In this document: piece by piece, positions 54,834 to 63,995 of the stretch
Position numbering within the stretch: the stretch's first letter is position 1
Layout of the letters: each line of letters begins with the position of its first letter
NCBI RefSeq assembly: GCF_014842255.1
Contig: NZ_JACYVH010000007.1
Location: 19,548-83,547, forward strand
Direction of reading: 5' to 3'
Source: Frigoribacterium sp. CFBP 13712
GTDB taxonomy: Bacteria; Actinomycetota; Actinomycetes; Actinomycetales; Microbacteriaceae
Length of the DNA: 64,000 nt
Notes under the pieces: model-generated
Seen by the model: the letters and a program-made list of their open reading frames with translations, nothing else
Database searches by the model: none
What the model was told of the DNA's origin: nothing
Translations under genes and position numbers: made by a program

Positions 54834-54839
54834 TACCCT
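54834..54839 (+). promoter_or_regulatory. -10 element of the LysR-like gene
   Basis: TACCCT six bases before the ATG at 54846, no Shine-Dalgarno. Confidence 0.5.
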
Positions 54840-54845
54840 GGGGCG

Positions 54846-55565
54846 ATGACGACCGAGCCGACCCGCGCCTCCTTCCGCATCGGGTTCGTCCCCGGCGTCA
54901 CGCTGTCGAAGTGGTCGCGCCTGTGGGAGGAGCGCCGGGCCGACCTGCCCCTCGACGTCGTCGAGATCGACGCCTCGAGCGCCCTCGACGCCCTGCACGG
55001 CGACGCCGCCGTCGACATGCTGCTCGCGCGGCTGCCCCTCGCCACCGACGACGACCACTCGGTCATCCGTCTCTACGACGAGCGCGCGGTGGCCGTCGTC
55101 TCGAAAGACCACCCGCTGGCCACGCTCGGCATCGAGCACGAGCTGACCGCCGCCGACCTCGAGGGCGAGACCCGTCACGACCTCGATCCGACGCTGACCG
55201 ACGCCCAGGCCGTCGACGTCGCGGCGACCGGCGCCGGCGTCGCGGTCGTGCCGCAGTCGATCGCGCGGCTGTATTCGCGCAGCGGCCTGACCTACCGATT
55301 CGTCTCGGATCTCGAGCCCACCGTCGTCGCGCTGGTCTGGCTCGTCGACCGCAGCGACGACGACACCGACGACTTCATCGGCGTCGTCCGCGGGCGCACG
55401 GCGCGCAGCAGCCGGTCGAGGAGGCGCGACGAGCCCGAGCAGGCGGCCCCGGCCAAGAAGGGGTCGGCTCCCGACCCTCGCGGCGCCAAGCCGAAGCGGA
55501 CGCCGCCGCAGGGCCGCGGACCGCAGCGCGGCACCGGGCGCAGCCGGCCCCGACGCGGCCGCTGA
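54846..55565 (+). CDS. LysR-type substrate-binding domain protein lacking a DNA-binding domain
   Basis: 239 residues. It starts straight with the periplasmic-binding-like effector fold: RIGFVPGVTLSKWSRLWEER, then DMLLARLPL, VAVVSKDHPLA and GAGVAVVPQSIARLY. The usual N-terminal helix-turn-helix of LysR regulators is absent, and the long Lys/Arg/Pro-rich tail (from about 195) could bind nucleic acid or a partner. The divergent DUF5997 protein may supply DNA binding. PTRAS at residues 5-9 comes from the dispersed motif. Confidence 0.8.
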   Translation: MTTEPTRASFRIGFVPGVTLSKWSRLWEERRADLPLDVVEIDASSALDALHGDAAVDMLLARLPLATDDDHSVIRLYDERAVAVVSKDHPLATLGIEHELTAADLEGETRHDLDPTLTDAQAVDVAATGAGVAVVPQSIARLYSRSGLTYRFVSDLEPTVVALVWLVDRSDDDTDDFIGVVRGRTARSSRSRRRDEPEQAAPAKKGSAPDPRGAKPKRTPPQGRGPQRGTGRSRPRRGR

Positions 55566-55655
55566 GCCTCGGTCGCTGGGCCGCAGCCATCGAGCCGCAG
55601 CCGCTGAGCCGCAGCCGCCCCGACGCCCCCGCCTCGCACCGTCCGGACGCGACGA

Positions 55656-55676
55656 GGGGTACACGCGTGGGGTACA
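55656..55676 (+). promoter_or_regulatory. GGGGTACA direct repeat pair
   Basis: ggggtaca at 55656-55663 and 55669-55676, about 125-145 bases before the DUF2945 gene. It matches the pair on the minus strand at 17649-17668 in word and near-identical spacing. The rest of 55566-55800 has gagccgcag repeats and no gene. Confidence 0.4.
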
Positions 55677-55800
55677 GGACCGCCCTCGGAACCCCTACCC
55701 CTCCGGGCTGAGCGGCCTGCGGGCCTCCGCGGCGTAGCGTCCACGCCACGATCGCATCGACGACCGGCCGACGACGGCCGGCGCAGACGAAGGAGGCGCG

Positions 55801-56007
55801 ATGACGTTCAGCAAGGGAGACCACGTCACCTGGAATACCCCGCAGGGCGAGACCCACGGCACGGTCGTGGAGAAGCGCGTCGAGGAGTTCCAGCTCGACG
55901 GGCAGAAGTTCAAGGCCTCTGACGACGAGCCCTACTTCGTCGTCGAGAGCGACAAGAGCGGCTCGAAGGCGGCCCACAAGGAGTCCGCCCTGAGTAAGAA
56001 GAAGTAG
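55801..56007 (+). CDS. DUF2945 (Tudor-like hypervirulence-associated) small protein
   Basis: 68 residues; KGDHVTWNTPQGETHGTVVE and KFKASDDEPYFVVESDKSG are the two strands typical of DUF2945, a small SH3/Tudor-like barrel, ending in KESALSKKK. Its Shine-Dalgarno is aggaggcgcg, i.e. a copy of the dispersed motif directly before the ATG. Followed 43 bases later by another small gene, likely in one message. Function unknown; relatives are stress-associated. Confidence 0.85.
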   Translation: MTFSKGDHVTWNTPQGETHGTVVEKRVEEFQLDGQKFKASDDEPYFVVESDKSGSKAAHKESALSKKK

Positions 56008-56049
56008 CCCCACCCCGCACCCGCGACACCCTCGACCCAAGGAGACAGC

Positions 56050-56286
56050 ATGGCCGACCTGACCGATGTGCGCTGGAACGACGAAGCGCGCGACAAGATC
56101 CTGACCGACTCCGACCGCGTCCTGCAGGAGGCCGTCCGCGATGCCGCGGCCGCCCACTCGGGCGAGTCGTGGGAGGAGTCGTACAAGGCGATCAACGACG
56201 CGGTCAAGGACCGCTTCATCGACTACGAGCCCGGCCCGGACGTGCGCAAGTACGCCGAGGCCATCGAGCGCGGCGATTACAGCTGA
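56050..56286 (+). CDS. Small acidic conserved hypothetical protein (78 aa)
   Basis: Helical, acidic, no membrane segment: DVRWNDEARDKILTDSDRVL opens it and KYAEAIERGDYS ends it. aaggagac is a strong Shine-Dalgarno before ATG 56050. Likely co-transcribed with the DUF2945 gene. Family not recognised. A cccgcgcctcc motif directly follows the stop codon. Confidence 0.75.
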   Translation: MADLTDVRWNDEARDKILTDSDRVLQEAVRDAAAAHSGESWEESYKAINDAVKDRFIDYEPGPDVRKYAEAIERGDYS

Positions 56287-56310
56287 CCCGCGCCTCCCGG
56301 GGGTGCGCGG

Positions 56311-57555
56311 TCAGGCGACCCGCGCCTCCGGGGCGTCGACGCGGTGCACGCGGGGGTGCACCGCCACGGCCGTCGCGACGGTGACGACCAGCACGGCCAG
56401 GGCGATCAGCGCGGTCGACGTGCCGACCAGCTCGGCGACCTGGCCGACCGCGATCTCGCCGACCGGCATCCCCGCCAGCGACGCGACCGTCACGGCCGAG
56501 ATCACCCGCCCGCGGTAGAGACCGGGTACCTGCCGCTGCACCGCGATGTCGAGCGGCACGGTGAACACCTCGAGTCCGATGCTCGCGACGAAGAGCCCGA
56601 CGCTGATCCAGAAGAACCAGTGCAGCGGGTCGAAGGCGACCGGGTCGGTGGTGATCGTCAAGGCGAGCAGCACCAGGGGGATCGCGAGCGCCCCCGCGCC
56701 GAGGCAGGCGGCCCACAGCCGCACCCGGCCGCGCAGCGAGCCGGCCCAGAACGCTCCGACGATCAGCCCGAGGGTCTGCACGGCGCCGGCGAATCCCCAG
56801 AGCAGGCGCCCGAAGGCGTCGTCGGCCACCAGGGGGCCGAGAACGTGGATCCCGCCGCCGAAGGCGAACTGGAACACGAACGCGAGCGCCGCGGCGGCGC
56901 CGAGCCACCGGGTGCGCCAGACGAACCCGAGTCCGCTGCCGAGATCGGCCAGGACGGTCGTCCCCCCGGAGGCGCGGGCCGAGTCGGCCGGCAGCCCCAC
57001 GAACACGACGCCCGCCACCGCGAAGACCGCACCGCCGAGCGCCAGGGCGAGACCCGAGCCGAGGGTGGCGACCACGGCACCTCCGACCGCGAGGCCGACG
57101 ACGAGCCCGACGTTGGTGCCGACCCGCATGAGCACGGTCGCGTCGCCGATCCGTGCGTCGCGCACCGTGTCTCTCACGAGTGCGCCGGTGGCCGGTCCGA
57201 AGAAGGCGGCGGAGGCGCCGTTGACGGCCCCGATCACGGCGAGGGTCGTCAGGGTCTCGGTCTCGGTGAGCATCAGGAGGGCCGCGATCAGCAGGGAGCC
57301 GGCCGAGACGAACGACGAGACGACGGCGACGAGGCGCTTCGAGAGTCGATCGGCGAGGGCTCCGCCGAAGAGCAGCAGCGCGATGTTCGGCACCGATCGC
57401 GCCGCCACGACGAGGCCGAGGTCGACGGGGTCGGCCCCCAGGTCGATCGCCGCGAAGACGATCGCGATGGGGGCGAATCCGCTGCCCGTCCACGACACGA
57501 GACGACCGAGCCACAGGGCCCGGAAGGCGGGGACCGTCAGCAGCGACCAGGGCAT
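56311..57555 (-). CDS. MFS exporter (12-helix)
   Basis: 414-residue major-facilitator protein with twelve hydrophobic segments. FRALWLGRLVSWTGSGFAPI starts helix 1 and LLLFGGALADRLSKRLVAVV is motif A between helices 2 and 3; the central loop contains SARASGGTTV, partly from a dispersed motif copy. Related to the enterobactin exporter-like/DHA3 group, so efflux is likely. Divergent from a TetR regulator, which may control it. Leaderless -10 TAGAGT six bases upstream. Confidence 0.85.
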   Translation of the reverse strand: MPWSLLTVPAFRALWLGRLVSWTGSGFAPIAIVFAAIDLGADPVDLGLVVAARSVPNIALLLFGGALADRLSKRLVAVVSSFVSAGSLLIAALLMLTETETLTTLAVIGAVNGASAAFFGPATGALVRDTVRDARIGDATVLMRVGTNVGLVVGLAVGGAVVATLGSGLALALGGAVFAVAGVVFVGLPADSARASGGTTVLADLGSGLGFVWRTRWLGAAAALAFVFQFAFGGGIHVLGPLVADDAFGRLLWGFAGAVQTLGLIVGAFWAGSLRGRVRLWAACLGAGALAIPLVLLALTITTDPVAFDPLHWFFWISVGLFVASIGLEVFTVPLDIAVQRQVPGLYRGRVISAVTVASLAGMPVGEIAVGQVAELVGTSTALIALAVLVVTVATAVAVHPRVHRVDAPEARVA

Positions 57556-57561
57556 CGCTCG

Positions 57562-57567
57562 ACTCTA
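57562..57567 (-). promoter_or_regulatory. -10 element of the MFS gene
   Basis: TAGAGT on the minus strand, six bases before ATG 57555. Confidence 0.5.
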
Positions 57568-57619
57568 TGCCGGTGCGGGCGGGTGCACCCGCCCGGTGTC
57601 ACACGGCCGGACGACGATT

Positions 57620-57625
57620 TAGGCT
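57620..57625 (+). promoter_or_regulatory. -10 element of the TetR gene
   Basis: TAGGCT seven bases before ATG 57633. Confidence 0.5.
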
Positions 57626-57632
57626 GGCCCCG

Positions 57633-58370
57633 ATGGACGCCTCCGCCCCCGCCCCCTCCGCCGACCCGGGTTCCGAACCCGCGGTCGATCCCGCGGCGGG
57701 CCCGGAGGTCGGCCCTGAGGTCGGCCCCGCGGTGGCGGACGTGCGCGAGCCGGGTCGCTACCGCAAGGGCATCGCCAAGCGCGAGGCGATCCTCGACGCC
57801 GCGCTGCCCGTCTTCGGCCAGGTGGGGTTCCACGGGGCGTCGCTGCGGGAGATCGCGCGGCAGTGCGGGGTGTCGCACCAGTCGCTGATGCACTACTTCC
57901 CGACGAAGGACGAACTGCTGATGGCGGTGCTGCGTCGGCGTGACGAGCGCCTGCGGCGGCACTTCGACGACGACGGCGGCATGCGGGTCGAGGAGCTCGT
58001 CGAGCTGGCCGAGTACAACGTCGACGTGCCGGTCGTCATCTCGCTGTTCATCACGGCCTCGGCCGAGGCCGTCTCGAGCGAGCACCCGGCGCACGAGTAC
58101 TACCGCGACTACTACGACCGCATCATCCGCTCGACGACGGCGTACCTCTCGGTGGCCGCCGACCGCGGCTGGCTGCGGCCCGGCTACACGGCGACCGCGG
58201 CGGCGCGGGTCGTGCTCGCCGTCCAGGACGGCCTGCAGCTGCAGTGGCTCTACGAACGCGACGCCGTGCACGTCGCCGACCTGATGCGGCTCGTGATCTG
58301 CAGCGTGCTGACCGTTCCGACGTCGGAGCTCGACGAGGCGGTCCGCGAGGAGGCACGGCGCCGGCGGTGA
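57633..58370 (+). CDS. TetR-family transcriptional regulator
   Basis: 245 residues. A disordered Pro/Ala N-terminus with repeated GPEVGPEVGP is followed by the helix-turn-helix (KREAILDAALPVFGQVGFHG, ASLREIARQCGVSHQSLMHY, residues about 48-95) and an effector domain. Divergent from the MFS exporter and convergent with the DrrAB-type ABC exporter; it may repress either. Stop 29 bases from the ABC permease stop. Confidence 0.88.
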   Translation: MDASAPAPSADPGSEPAVDPAAGPEVGPEVGPAVADVREPGRYRKGIAKREAILDAALPVFGQVGFHGASLREIARQCGVSHQSLMHYFPTKDELLMAVLRRRDERLRRHFDDDGGMRVEELVELAEYNVDVPVVISLFITASAEAVSSEHPAHEYYRDYYDRIIRSTTAYLSVAADRGWLRPGYTATAAARVVLAVQDGLQLQWLYERDAVHVADLMRLVICSVLTVPTSELDEAVREEARRRR

Positions 58371-58398
58371 CCGACCCGCCCTCCGGCGTCGCCCCGGG

Positions 58399-59244
58399 TC
58401 ACTTCGCGCTGATGCGCTGGAACTTGCGGATGCAGAGGGGCACGAACACCACGAGCATCACGGTGATGCCGATCAGCACGGTCGCGTAGGGGTGCTGCAT
58501 CGTCCAGATGTCGGGCACGGGGGTGTCGCCGAGGTTGCCGAACGACGTGCGCGCCGCCTGCACGAGCGACGAGACCGGGTTCCACTCGGCGAAGACCCGG
58601 AGGACCGTCGGCAGGGTGTCGCTCGGCACGAACGCGTTCGAGACGAACGTGAGCGGGAACAGGATCATGAACGAGGCGTTGTTGATCGTCTCGGGGGTCT
58701 TCACGCTCATGCCGAGCAGGGCCATGACCCAGCTGAACGAGTAGCTGAAGAGCAGCAGCAGGGCGACGCCGCCGAGGAACGACGCCGGTGACGCGTTCAC
58801 CCGCCACCCGACGGCGAGACCGGTCAGCATCATGATGACCATCGAGATCGTGTTGAGCGCGAGGTCGCTGTTGGTGCGGCCGATCAGCACGGCCGAGGGG
58901 CTCATCGGCAGGGTGCGGAACCGGTCGATGATCCCCTCTTTCAGGTCTTGCGCCATGGCGGCCCCCGAGAACGTCGAGCCGAACACGACGGTCTGCGCGA
59001 AGATGCCCGCCATCAGGAACTGCGTGTAGTCGGTGCCCTCGACGGCGATCGCTCCGCCGTAGACCTGACTGAACAGCAGGACGAACATGATGGGCTGCAG
59101 CACGGCGAAGATCAGCATGTCGGGCGAGCGACGCACCTTGATCAGGTTGCGCTTGGTGACGGCCCAGCCGTCGGACGCCCAGGTCGAGAGACCCGTGTCG
59201 GTGGCGGGCTCGAGGGTCTGCGCGAGCGCGGTCGTGGTGGTCAT
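58399..59244 (-). CDS. ABC-2 type permease (DrrB-like)
   Basis: 281 residues with six helices; KRNLIKVRRSPDMLIFAVLQ leads into helix 1, EGIIDRFRTLPMSPSAVLIG is the cytoplasmic loop typical of ABC-2 permeases of drug exporters, and SNAFVPSDTLP the extracellular turn. Partner ATPase directly upstream with ATGA overlap. Substrate unknown. Confidence 0.88.
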   Translation of the reverse strand: MTTTTALAQTLEPATDTGLSTWASDGWAVTKRNLIKVRRSPDMLIFAVLQPIMFVLLFSQVYGGAIAVEGTDYTQFLMAGIFAQTVVFGSTFSGAAMAQDLKEGIIDRFRTLPMSPSAVLIGRTNSDLALNTISMVIMMLTGLAVGWRVNASPASFLGGVALLLLFSYSFSWVMALLGMSVKTPETINNASFMILFPLTFVSNAFVPSDTLPTVLRVFAEWNPVSSLVQAARTSFGNLGDTPVPDIWTMQHPYATVLIGITVMLVVFVPLCIRKFQRISAK

Positions 59245-60245
59245 GCGCGGGCCTTCTTCTCGCTCGGTGCGTCGGTGCCGGCGGCGTCGTCGTCGGCGCC
59301 GGTGCGGTGGCCGGTCAGCTGCAGGAAGACGTCGTCGAGGGTGGGGCGCCGCATGCCGGCGTCGTGCAGCTCGATGCCGGCCGCGCCGAGGTCGGCGAGG
59401 GTGCGTTGCAGCGCGGTCGGTCCGTCGGTGACGGCGACCTCGAGCTGACGGCCGTCGGCGTCGATCGTCGGCTCGTTGTCGCCGTGCCGGCGGAGGACCT
59501 CGACGGCCTGGGCCGATCGGGTCTCGTCGACCAGCGCCACGACGAGTCGATGACCGCCCACCTGGGCCTTCAGCTGATCGGACGTGCCCTCGGCGATGAC
59601 GGCGCCGCCGTCGATCACCGAGATGTCGTCGGCGAGACGATCGGCCTCCTCGAGGTACTGCGTGGTGAGCAGCACCGTCGTGCCGCCGTCGACCAGGCTG
59701 GTGATGATGTCCCAGAGGGCCAGCCGGCTGCGCGGGTCGAGCCCTGTGGTGGGCTCGTCGAGGAAGAGCACGCGCGGGTTCGTGACGAGGGCGCCGGCGA
59801 GGTCGATGCGACGGCGCATGCCGCCGGAGAAGCCCTTGACCGGTCGATCGCCGGCGGCGGAGAGGTCGAACACGTCGATGAGCTCGCGAGCGCGCTCGCG
59901 GGAGACCTTCGCGCCGAGGTGGTAGAGCCGCCCGATCATGTCGAGGTTCTCGAAGCCCGTGAGGTTCTCGTCGACTGCGGCGTACTGGCCCGAGACGCCG
60001 ATCGAGCGCCGCACGGCCTGCGCGTCGGCGACGACGTCGAGACCGGCGATGGTCGCGGTGCCCGTGTCGGGGCGCTCGAGCGTGGTGAGCATCTTGACGA
60101 CCGTCGTCTTACCGGCGCCGTTCGGCCCGAGCAGCGCCTTCACGGTGCCCTCGGGCACGGTGAGGTCGAGCCCGTTCAGGGCGTGGACGGGACCGGACTT
60201 CGACCGGTAGGTCTTGGTGAGGCCCCGTGCTTCGATCATGGCCAT
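59241..60245 (-). CDS. ABC transporter ATP-binding protein (DrrA-like)
   Basis: 334 residues. Walker A GPNGAGKTT, signature GFSGGMRRRIDLAGAL, Walker B VLFLDEPTTGLD, then the C-terminal DUF4162 extension (from about 230) with RRPTLDDVFLQLTG, the hallmark of daunorubicin-exporter DrrA. Start 60245 (MAMIEARG); an in-frame ATG six bases in is an alternative. Drug or lipid export is expected. Confidence 0.92.
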   Translation of the reverse strand: MAMIEARGLTKTYRSKSGPVHALNGLDLTVPEGTVKALLGPNGAGKTTVVKMLTTLERPDTGTATIAGLDVVADAQAVRRSIGVSGQYAAVDENLTGFENLDMIGRLYHLGAKVSRERARELIDVFDLSAAGDRPVKGFSGGMRRRIDLAGALVTNPRVLFLDEPTTGLDPRSRLALWDIITSLVDGGTTVLLTTQYLEEADRLADDISVIDGGAVIAEGTSDQLKAQVGGHRLVVALVDETRSAQAVEVLRRHGDNEPTIDADGRQLEVAVTDGPTALQRTLADLGAAGIELHDAGMRRPTLDDVFLQLTGHRTGADDDAAGTDAPSEKKARA

Positions 60246-60427
60246 CGTCGATCCGTTCTCCGCTCGCTGCCGGTTTCCGGGGAGCGGCCCCGGACGCGCT
60301 CAAGGTAGCGCGGTCCGCCCCTCACCGCCAGTGATATTCCGTCAGCTGTGGACATCGACCGGACATCGATCGGACGGACGTGCGGACAGCCGTGCGGACG
60401 CCCTCGTGTTACGAGCAGATGTCAAAC

Positions 60428-60457
60428 CTTGCCGCGTGGCAAGTTCCGCTCTACATT
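60428..60457 (+). promoter_or_regulatory. putA promoter with palindromic operator
   Basis: -35 TTGCCG (60429-60434), 17-bp spacer and -10 TACATT (60452-60457), the latter six bases before the ATG (leaderless). The -35 is embedded in the palindrome cttgccgcgtggcaag (60428-60443), where a repressor would block polymerase. Confidence 0.7.
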
Positions 60458-60463
60458 CATCCC

Positions 60464-63400
60464 ATGACCACCTTCGACGAGACGGCGGGGCCGTCCACCG
60501 CTGAACAGCTCCTGCCCGTCGGCATCGGCGACGACGCCGTCGCCCTCGCACGCCGCTGGGCGCACGAGGCCTCCGCGGCCCCGAGCACCGGCTCGGCCCA
60601 TCTGCTCGCACAGGTGCTGAAAGACGAATCGGGTCTCGCCTTCACGATCGGCTTCGTCGATCGCGTCGTCCGCCCCGAAGACCTCGGCGTCGCCGCCCGT
60701 AATCTGGCGACCCTCGCCAAGCAGGCTCCGTCGTTCCTGCCGTGGCACATGCGCAGCGCCGTCCGCCTCGGCGGCGTGATGGCGCCCGTGCTGCCCGGCG
60801 TCGTCGTGCCGATCGCCCGCCGCGTGCTCCGCGGCATGGTCGGGCACCTCGTCGCCGACGCCCGCCCCGCCCGGCTCGGCTCGGCGATCGCCTCGATCAA
60901 GCAGGACCGCACGCGGCTGAACCTCAACCTGCTCGGCGAGGCCGTGCTCGGCGACGCCGAGGCCGAGCACCGGCTCGCCGGCACCCGGGCGCTGCTCGCC
61001 CGCGACGACGTCGACTACGTGTCGATCAAGGTCTCGTCGATCGTCAGCCAGCTCTCGATGTGGGCCTTCGACGAGACCGTCGAGCGCGTCGTCGAGAAGC
61101 TGACCCCGCTCTACGAACTGGCCGCCCGCTCTCGCGAGCCGAAGTTCATCAACCTCGACATGGAGGAGTACCGCGACCTCGACCTGACGATCGCGGTCTT
61201 CACGCGCCTCCTCGACCAGCCGCAGCTCCGCGACCTCGAGGCCGGCATCGTGCTGCAGACCTATCTGCCCGACGCGCTCGGCGCCCTACAGGGGCTCACC
61301 GAGTGGGCGACCGACCGGGTCGACGCGGGCGGCGCGGCCATCAAGGTGCGCGTGGTCAAGGGCGCGAACCTCGCCATGGAGACCGTCGACGCCACCGTCC
61401 ACGAGTGGCCCCTCGCCACCTACGGCACGAAGCAGGACAGCGACACGAACTACAAGAGGGTGCTGACCTGGGCGCTCACCCCCGAGCGCACCCGCGCCGT
61501 GCGGATCGGCGTCGCCGGTCACAACCTCTTCGACATCGCCTTCGCGCACCTGCTCGCCGAGGCCCGCGGGGTCGGCGACCGCATCGAGTTCGAGATGCTG
61601 CTCGGCATGGCCGAGGGTCAGGCCGAGCTCGTCAAGGCCGACGTCGGCGGGCTGCTGCTCTACACGCCGGTCGTGCACCCCCGCGAGTTCGACGTCGCCA
61701 TCAGCTATCTCATCCGACGCCTCGAAGAGAACGCGTCGAGCGAGAACTTCATGTCGGCCGTCTTCGAGCTCGCTTCGAACGAGGCCATGTTCGAGCGCGA
61801 GAAGGGGCGGTTCCTCGCCTCGCTGGCGGCCGTCGACGGCGTCGTGCCCGCTCCGCACCGGGTGCAGAGCCGACTCGACCCCGCGCAGGCCCTCGAGCCG
61901 CGCCCGGCCGGCGGCGGCTTCGAGAACGAGCCCGACACCGACCCCGCGCTCGCCGCGAACCGCAGCTGGGGTCGCGGCATCGCCGCCCGCTCGGCCGACT
62001 CGACGCTCGGCGTCGACCTGATCGAGGCCGCCCGGGTCACGGACGAGGCGACGCTCGACGCCCTGCTCGACACCGCGGTCGCCGCCTCCTCCGATTGGGC
62101 GGCACGAGGAGGCGCGGGTCGGGCCGTCGTCCTCCGCGACGCCGCCGCGATGCTCTCCGCCCGGCGGGCCGACCTGATGGAGGTCGCGGCGAGCGAGACC
62201 GGCAAGACCATCGCCGAGGGCGACGTCGAGGTCAGCGAGGCGATCGACTTCGCCAACTGGTACGCCCACCTCGCCGAGGAGCTCGACTCCGTCGACGGCG
62301 CCGAGTTCGCACCCGAACGCCTCACGCTCGTCACCCCGCCGTGGAACTTCCCCGTCGCGATCCCCGCCGGCTCGACCCTCGCCGCGCTCGCCGCGGGCAG
62401 CAGCGTCGTCGTGAAACCGGCCGGTCAGGCCAAGCGCTGCGGCGCGGTCATGGTGCAGGCCCTCTGGGACGCCGGCGTGCCGCGAGACGTGCTCACCCTG
62501 GTCGACGTCGACGAGGGCGACCTCGGGCGGCACCTCGTGTCGCACCCGTCGGTCGACCGCGTCATCCTCACGGGGGCCTTCGAGACGGCCGCGCTGTTCA
62601 CCAGCTGGCGCACCGACCTGCCCCTGCTCGCCGAGACCAGCGGCAAGAACTCGATCATCGTCACCCCGAGCGCCGACCTCGACCTCGCGGCCTCCGACGT
62701 GATCAAGTCGGCGTTCGGTCACGCGGGGCAGAAGTGCTCGGCGGCCAGTCTCGTGATCCTGGTCGGCTCGGTCGCCACCTCCGAGCGGTTCCGTCGTCAG
62801 CTCGTCGACGCCGCGTCGACGATGCGGGTGGGGCTGCCGTCCGACCCGACCACGCAGATGGGTCCGATCGTCGAGCCCGCGCACGGCAAGCTCGAGCGGG
62901 CGCTGACGACGCTCGGCGCGGGCGAGTCGTGGCTGGTCGAGCCGAAGCAGCTCGACGAGACGGGTCGGCTCTGGTCGCCCGGCGTCCGATCGGGTGTCGC
63001 GGCCGGCAGCGAGTTCCACCTGACGGAGTACTTCGGGCCCGTGCTCGGCATCATGACCGCCGCCACCCTCGACGAGGCGATCCGGCTGCAGAACGCCACC
63101 GACTACGGTCTGACGGCGGGTCTGCACACCCTCGATCCCGCCGAGCTCGAGATCTGGCTCGACGCCGTCGAGGCCGGCAACCTCTACGTCAACCGGGGCA
63201 TCACCGGTGCCGTCGTGCGCCGCCAGCCGTTCGGCGGCTGGAAGAAGTCGTCGGTCGGCGCCGGCGCCAAGGCCGGCGGACCCAACTACCTCGTCCACCT
63301 CGGCTCGTGGCGGCCGACCCCGCTCGTCGAAGCCCAGGAGGCGCGCCCAGGTTCGGCCGTCCTGGCCGCCGTCGAGGCGTCGACGCCGCTGCTCGGGGCG

Positions 63401-63964
63401 TCGAGCGCGTCGGCGCACGACGACCTGCGTGCCGCCGCCGCCTCCGACGAGCACTACTGGGCGACCGAGTTCGGCGTCGCCCGCGATGTCAGCCGACTCG
63501 GACTCGAACGCGACCTGCTGCGCTACCGGCCCCTGCCGGTCACGGTGCGGGCGGCCGACGGCGCCGACCCCGCGGCCGTCGTGCGGGTGCTGCTGGCCGG
63601 TCTCCGGTCGGGCGCCCCGGTCACCGTCTCGTCGGCGATCGAGCTGCCGACGGCGCTCGTCTCTGCGCTGGGCCTCTCGGCGGGCTCCGTCACGCACGAG
63701 GACGACGCGTCCTGGCTCGAGAGGGTGCGCGCGGGGGGTCTGCGGACCGAGCGCGTGCGGTTGGTGACGGCTGCGGGCGACCCGACCCGCGCCTCCTCGG
63801 CTCTGTCGTCGGCTCTCGGCGGAGACCCGTCGGTGGCCGTGTTCGACGCCCCGGTGACGCCGACGGGGCGGCTCGAGCTGCTGCCGTTCCTCCGCGAGCA
63901 GGCCGTCGCGATCACGGCGCACCGGTTCGGCAACCCCGACCCGTGGAGCGACGCGGTCATCTGA
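60464..63964 (+). CDS. putA: Bifunctional proline dehydrogenase/P5C dehydrogenase PutA
   Basis: 1166 residues converting proline to glutamate in two steps. The proline dehydrogenase barrel is at about 75-470 (LNLNLLGEAVLGDAEAEHRL, VKGANLAMETVDATVHEWP with FAD-site residues). The aldehyde dehydrogenase follows at about 520-1010, with catalytic Glu in LLAETSGKN (about 724) and catalytic Cys in GHAGQKCSAAS (about 757). The last 150 residues form a C-terminal extension with low similarity. There is no N-terminal ribbon-helix-helix DNA-binding domain, so regulation is by another protein at the upstream palindrome. Two exact dispersed-motif copies, at 62108 and 63787, sit within the frame. Confidence 0.95.
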   Translation: MTTFDETAGPSTAEQLLPVGIGDDAVALARRWAHEASAAPSTGSAHLLAQVLKDESGLAFTIGFVDRVVRPEDLGVAARNLATLAKQAPSFLPWHMRSAVRLGGVMAPVLPGVVVPIARRVLRGMVGHLVADARPARLGSAIASIKQDRTRLNLNLLGEAVLGDAEAEHRLAGTRALLARDDVDYVSIKVSSIVSQLSMWAFDETVERVVEKLTPLYELAARSREPKFINLDMEEYRDLDLTIAVFTRLLDQPQLRDLEAGIVLQTYLPDALGALQGLTEWATDRVDAGGAAIKVRVVKGANLAMETVDATVHEWPLATYGTKQDSDTNYKRVLTWALTPERTRAVRIGVAGHNLFDIAFAHLLAEARGVGDRIEFEMLLGMAEGQAELVKADVGGLLLYTPVVHPREFDVAISYLIRRLEENASSENFMSAVFELASNEAMFEREKGRFLASLAAVDGVVPAPHRVQSRLDPAQALEPRPAGGGFENEPDTDPALAANRSWGRGIAARSADSTLGVDLIEAARVTDEATLDALLDTAVAASSDWAARGGAGRAVVLRDAAAMLSARRADLMEVAASETGKTIAEGDVEVSEAIDFANWYAHLAEELDSVDGAEFAPERLTLVTPPWNFPVAIPAGSTLAALAAGSSVVVKPAGQAKRCGAVMVQALWDAGVPRDVLTLVDVDEGDLGRHLVSHPSVDRVILTGAFETAALFTSWRTDLPLLAETSGKNSIIVTPSADLDLAASDVIKSAFGHAGQKCSAASLVILVGSVATSERFRRQLVDAASTMRVGLPSDPTTQMGPIVEPAHGKLERALTTLGAGESWLVEPKQLDETGRLWSPGVRSGVAAGSEFHLTEYFGPVLGIMTAATLDEAIRLQNATDYGLTAGLHTLDPAELEIWLDAVEAGNLYVNRGITGAVVRRQPFGGWKKSSVGAGAKAGGPNYLVHLGSWRPTPLVEAQEARPGSAVLAAVEASTPLLGASSASAHDDLRAAAASDEHYWATEFGVARDVSRLGLERDLLRYRPLPVTVRAADGADPAAVVRVLLAGLRSGAPVTVSSAIELPTALVSALGLSAGSVTHEDDASWLERVRAGGLRTERVRLVTAAGDPTRASSALSSALGGDPSVAVFDAPVTPTGRLELLPFLREQAVAITAHRFGNPDPWSDAVI

Positions 63965-63995
63965 GCGTGGTGCGACGCGGTCGTCTGAGCGTGGT
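63948..63995. repeat. 24-bp tandem duplication across the putA stop codon
   Basis: 63948-63971 and 63972-63995 differ at one base. The first copy contains the last codons and stop of putA; a third copy may begin at the window edge. Confidence 0.85.
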
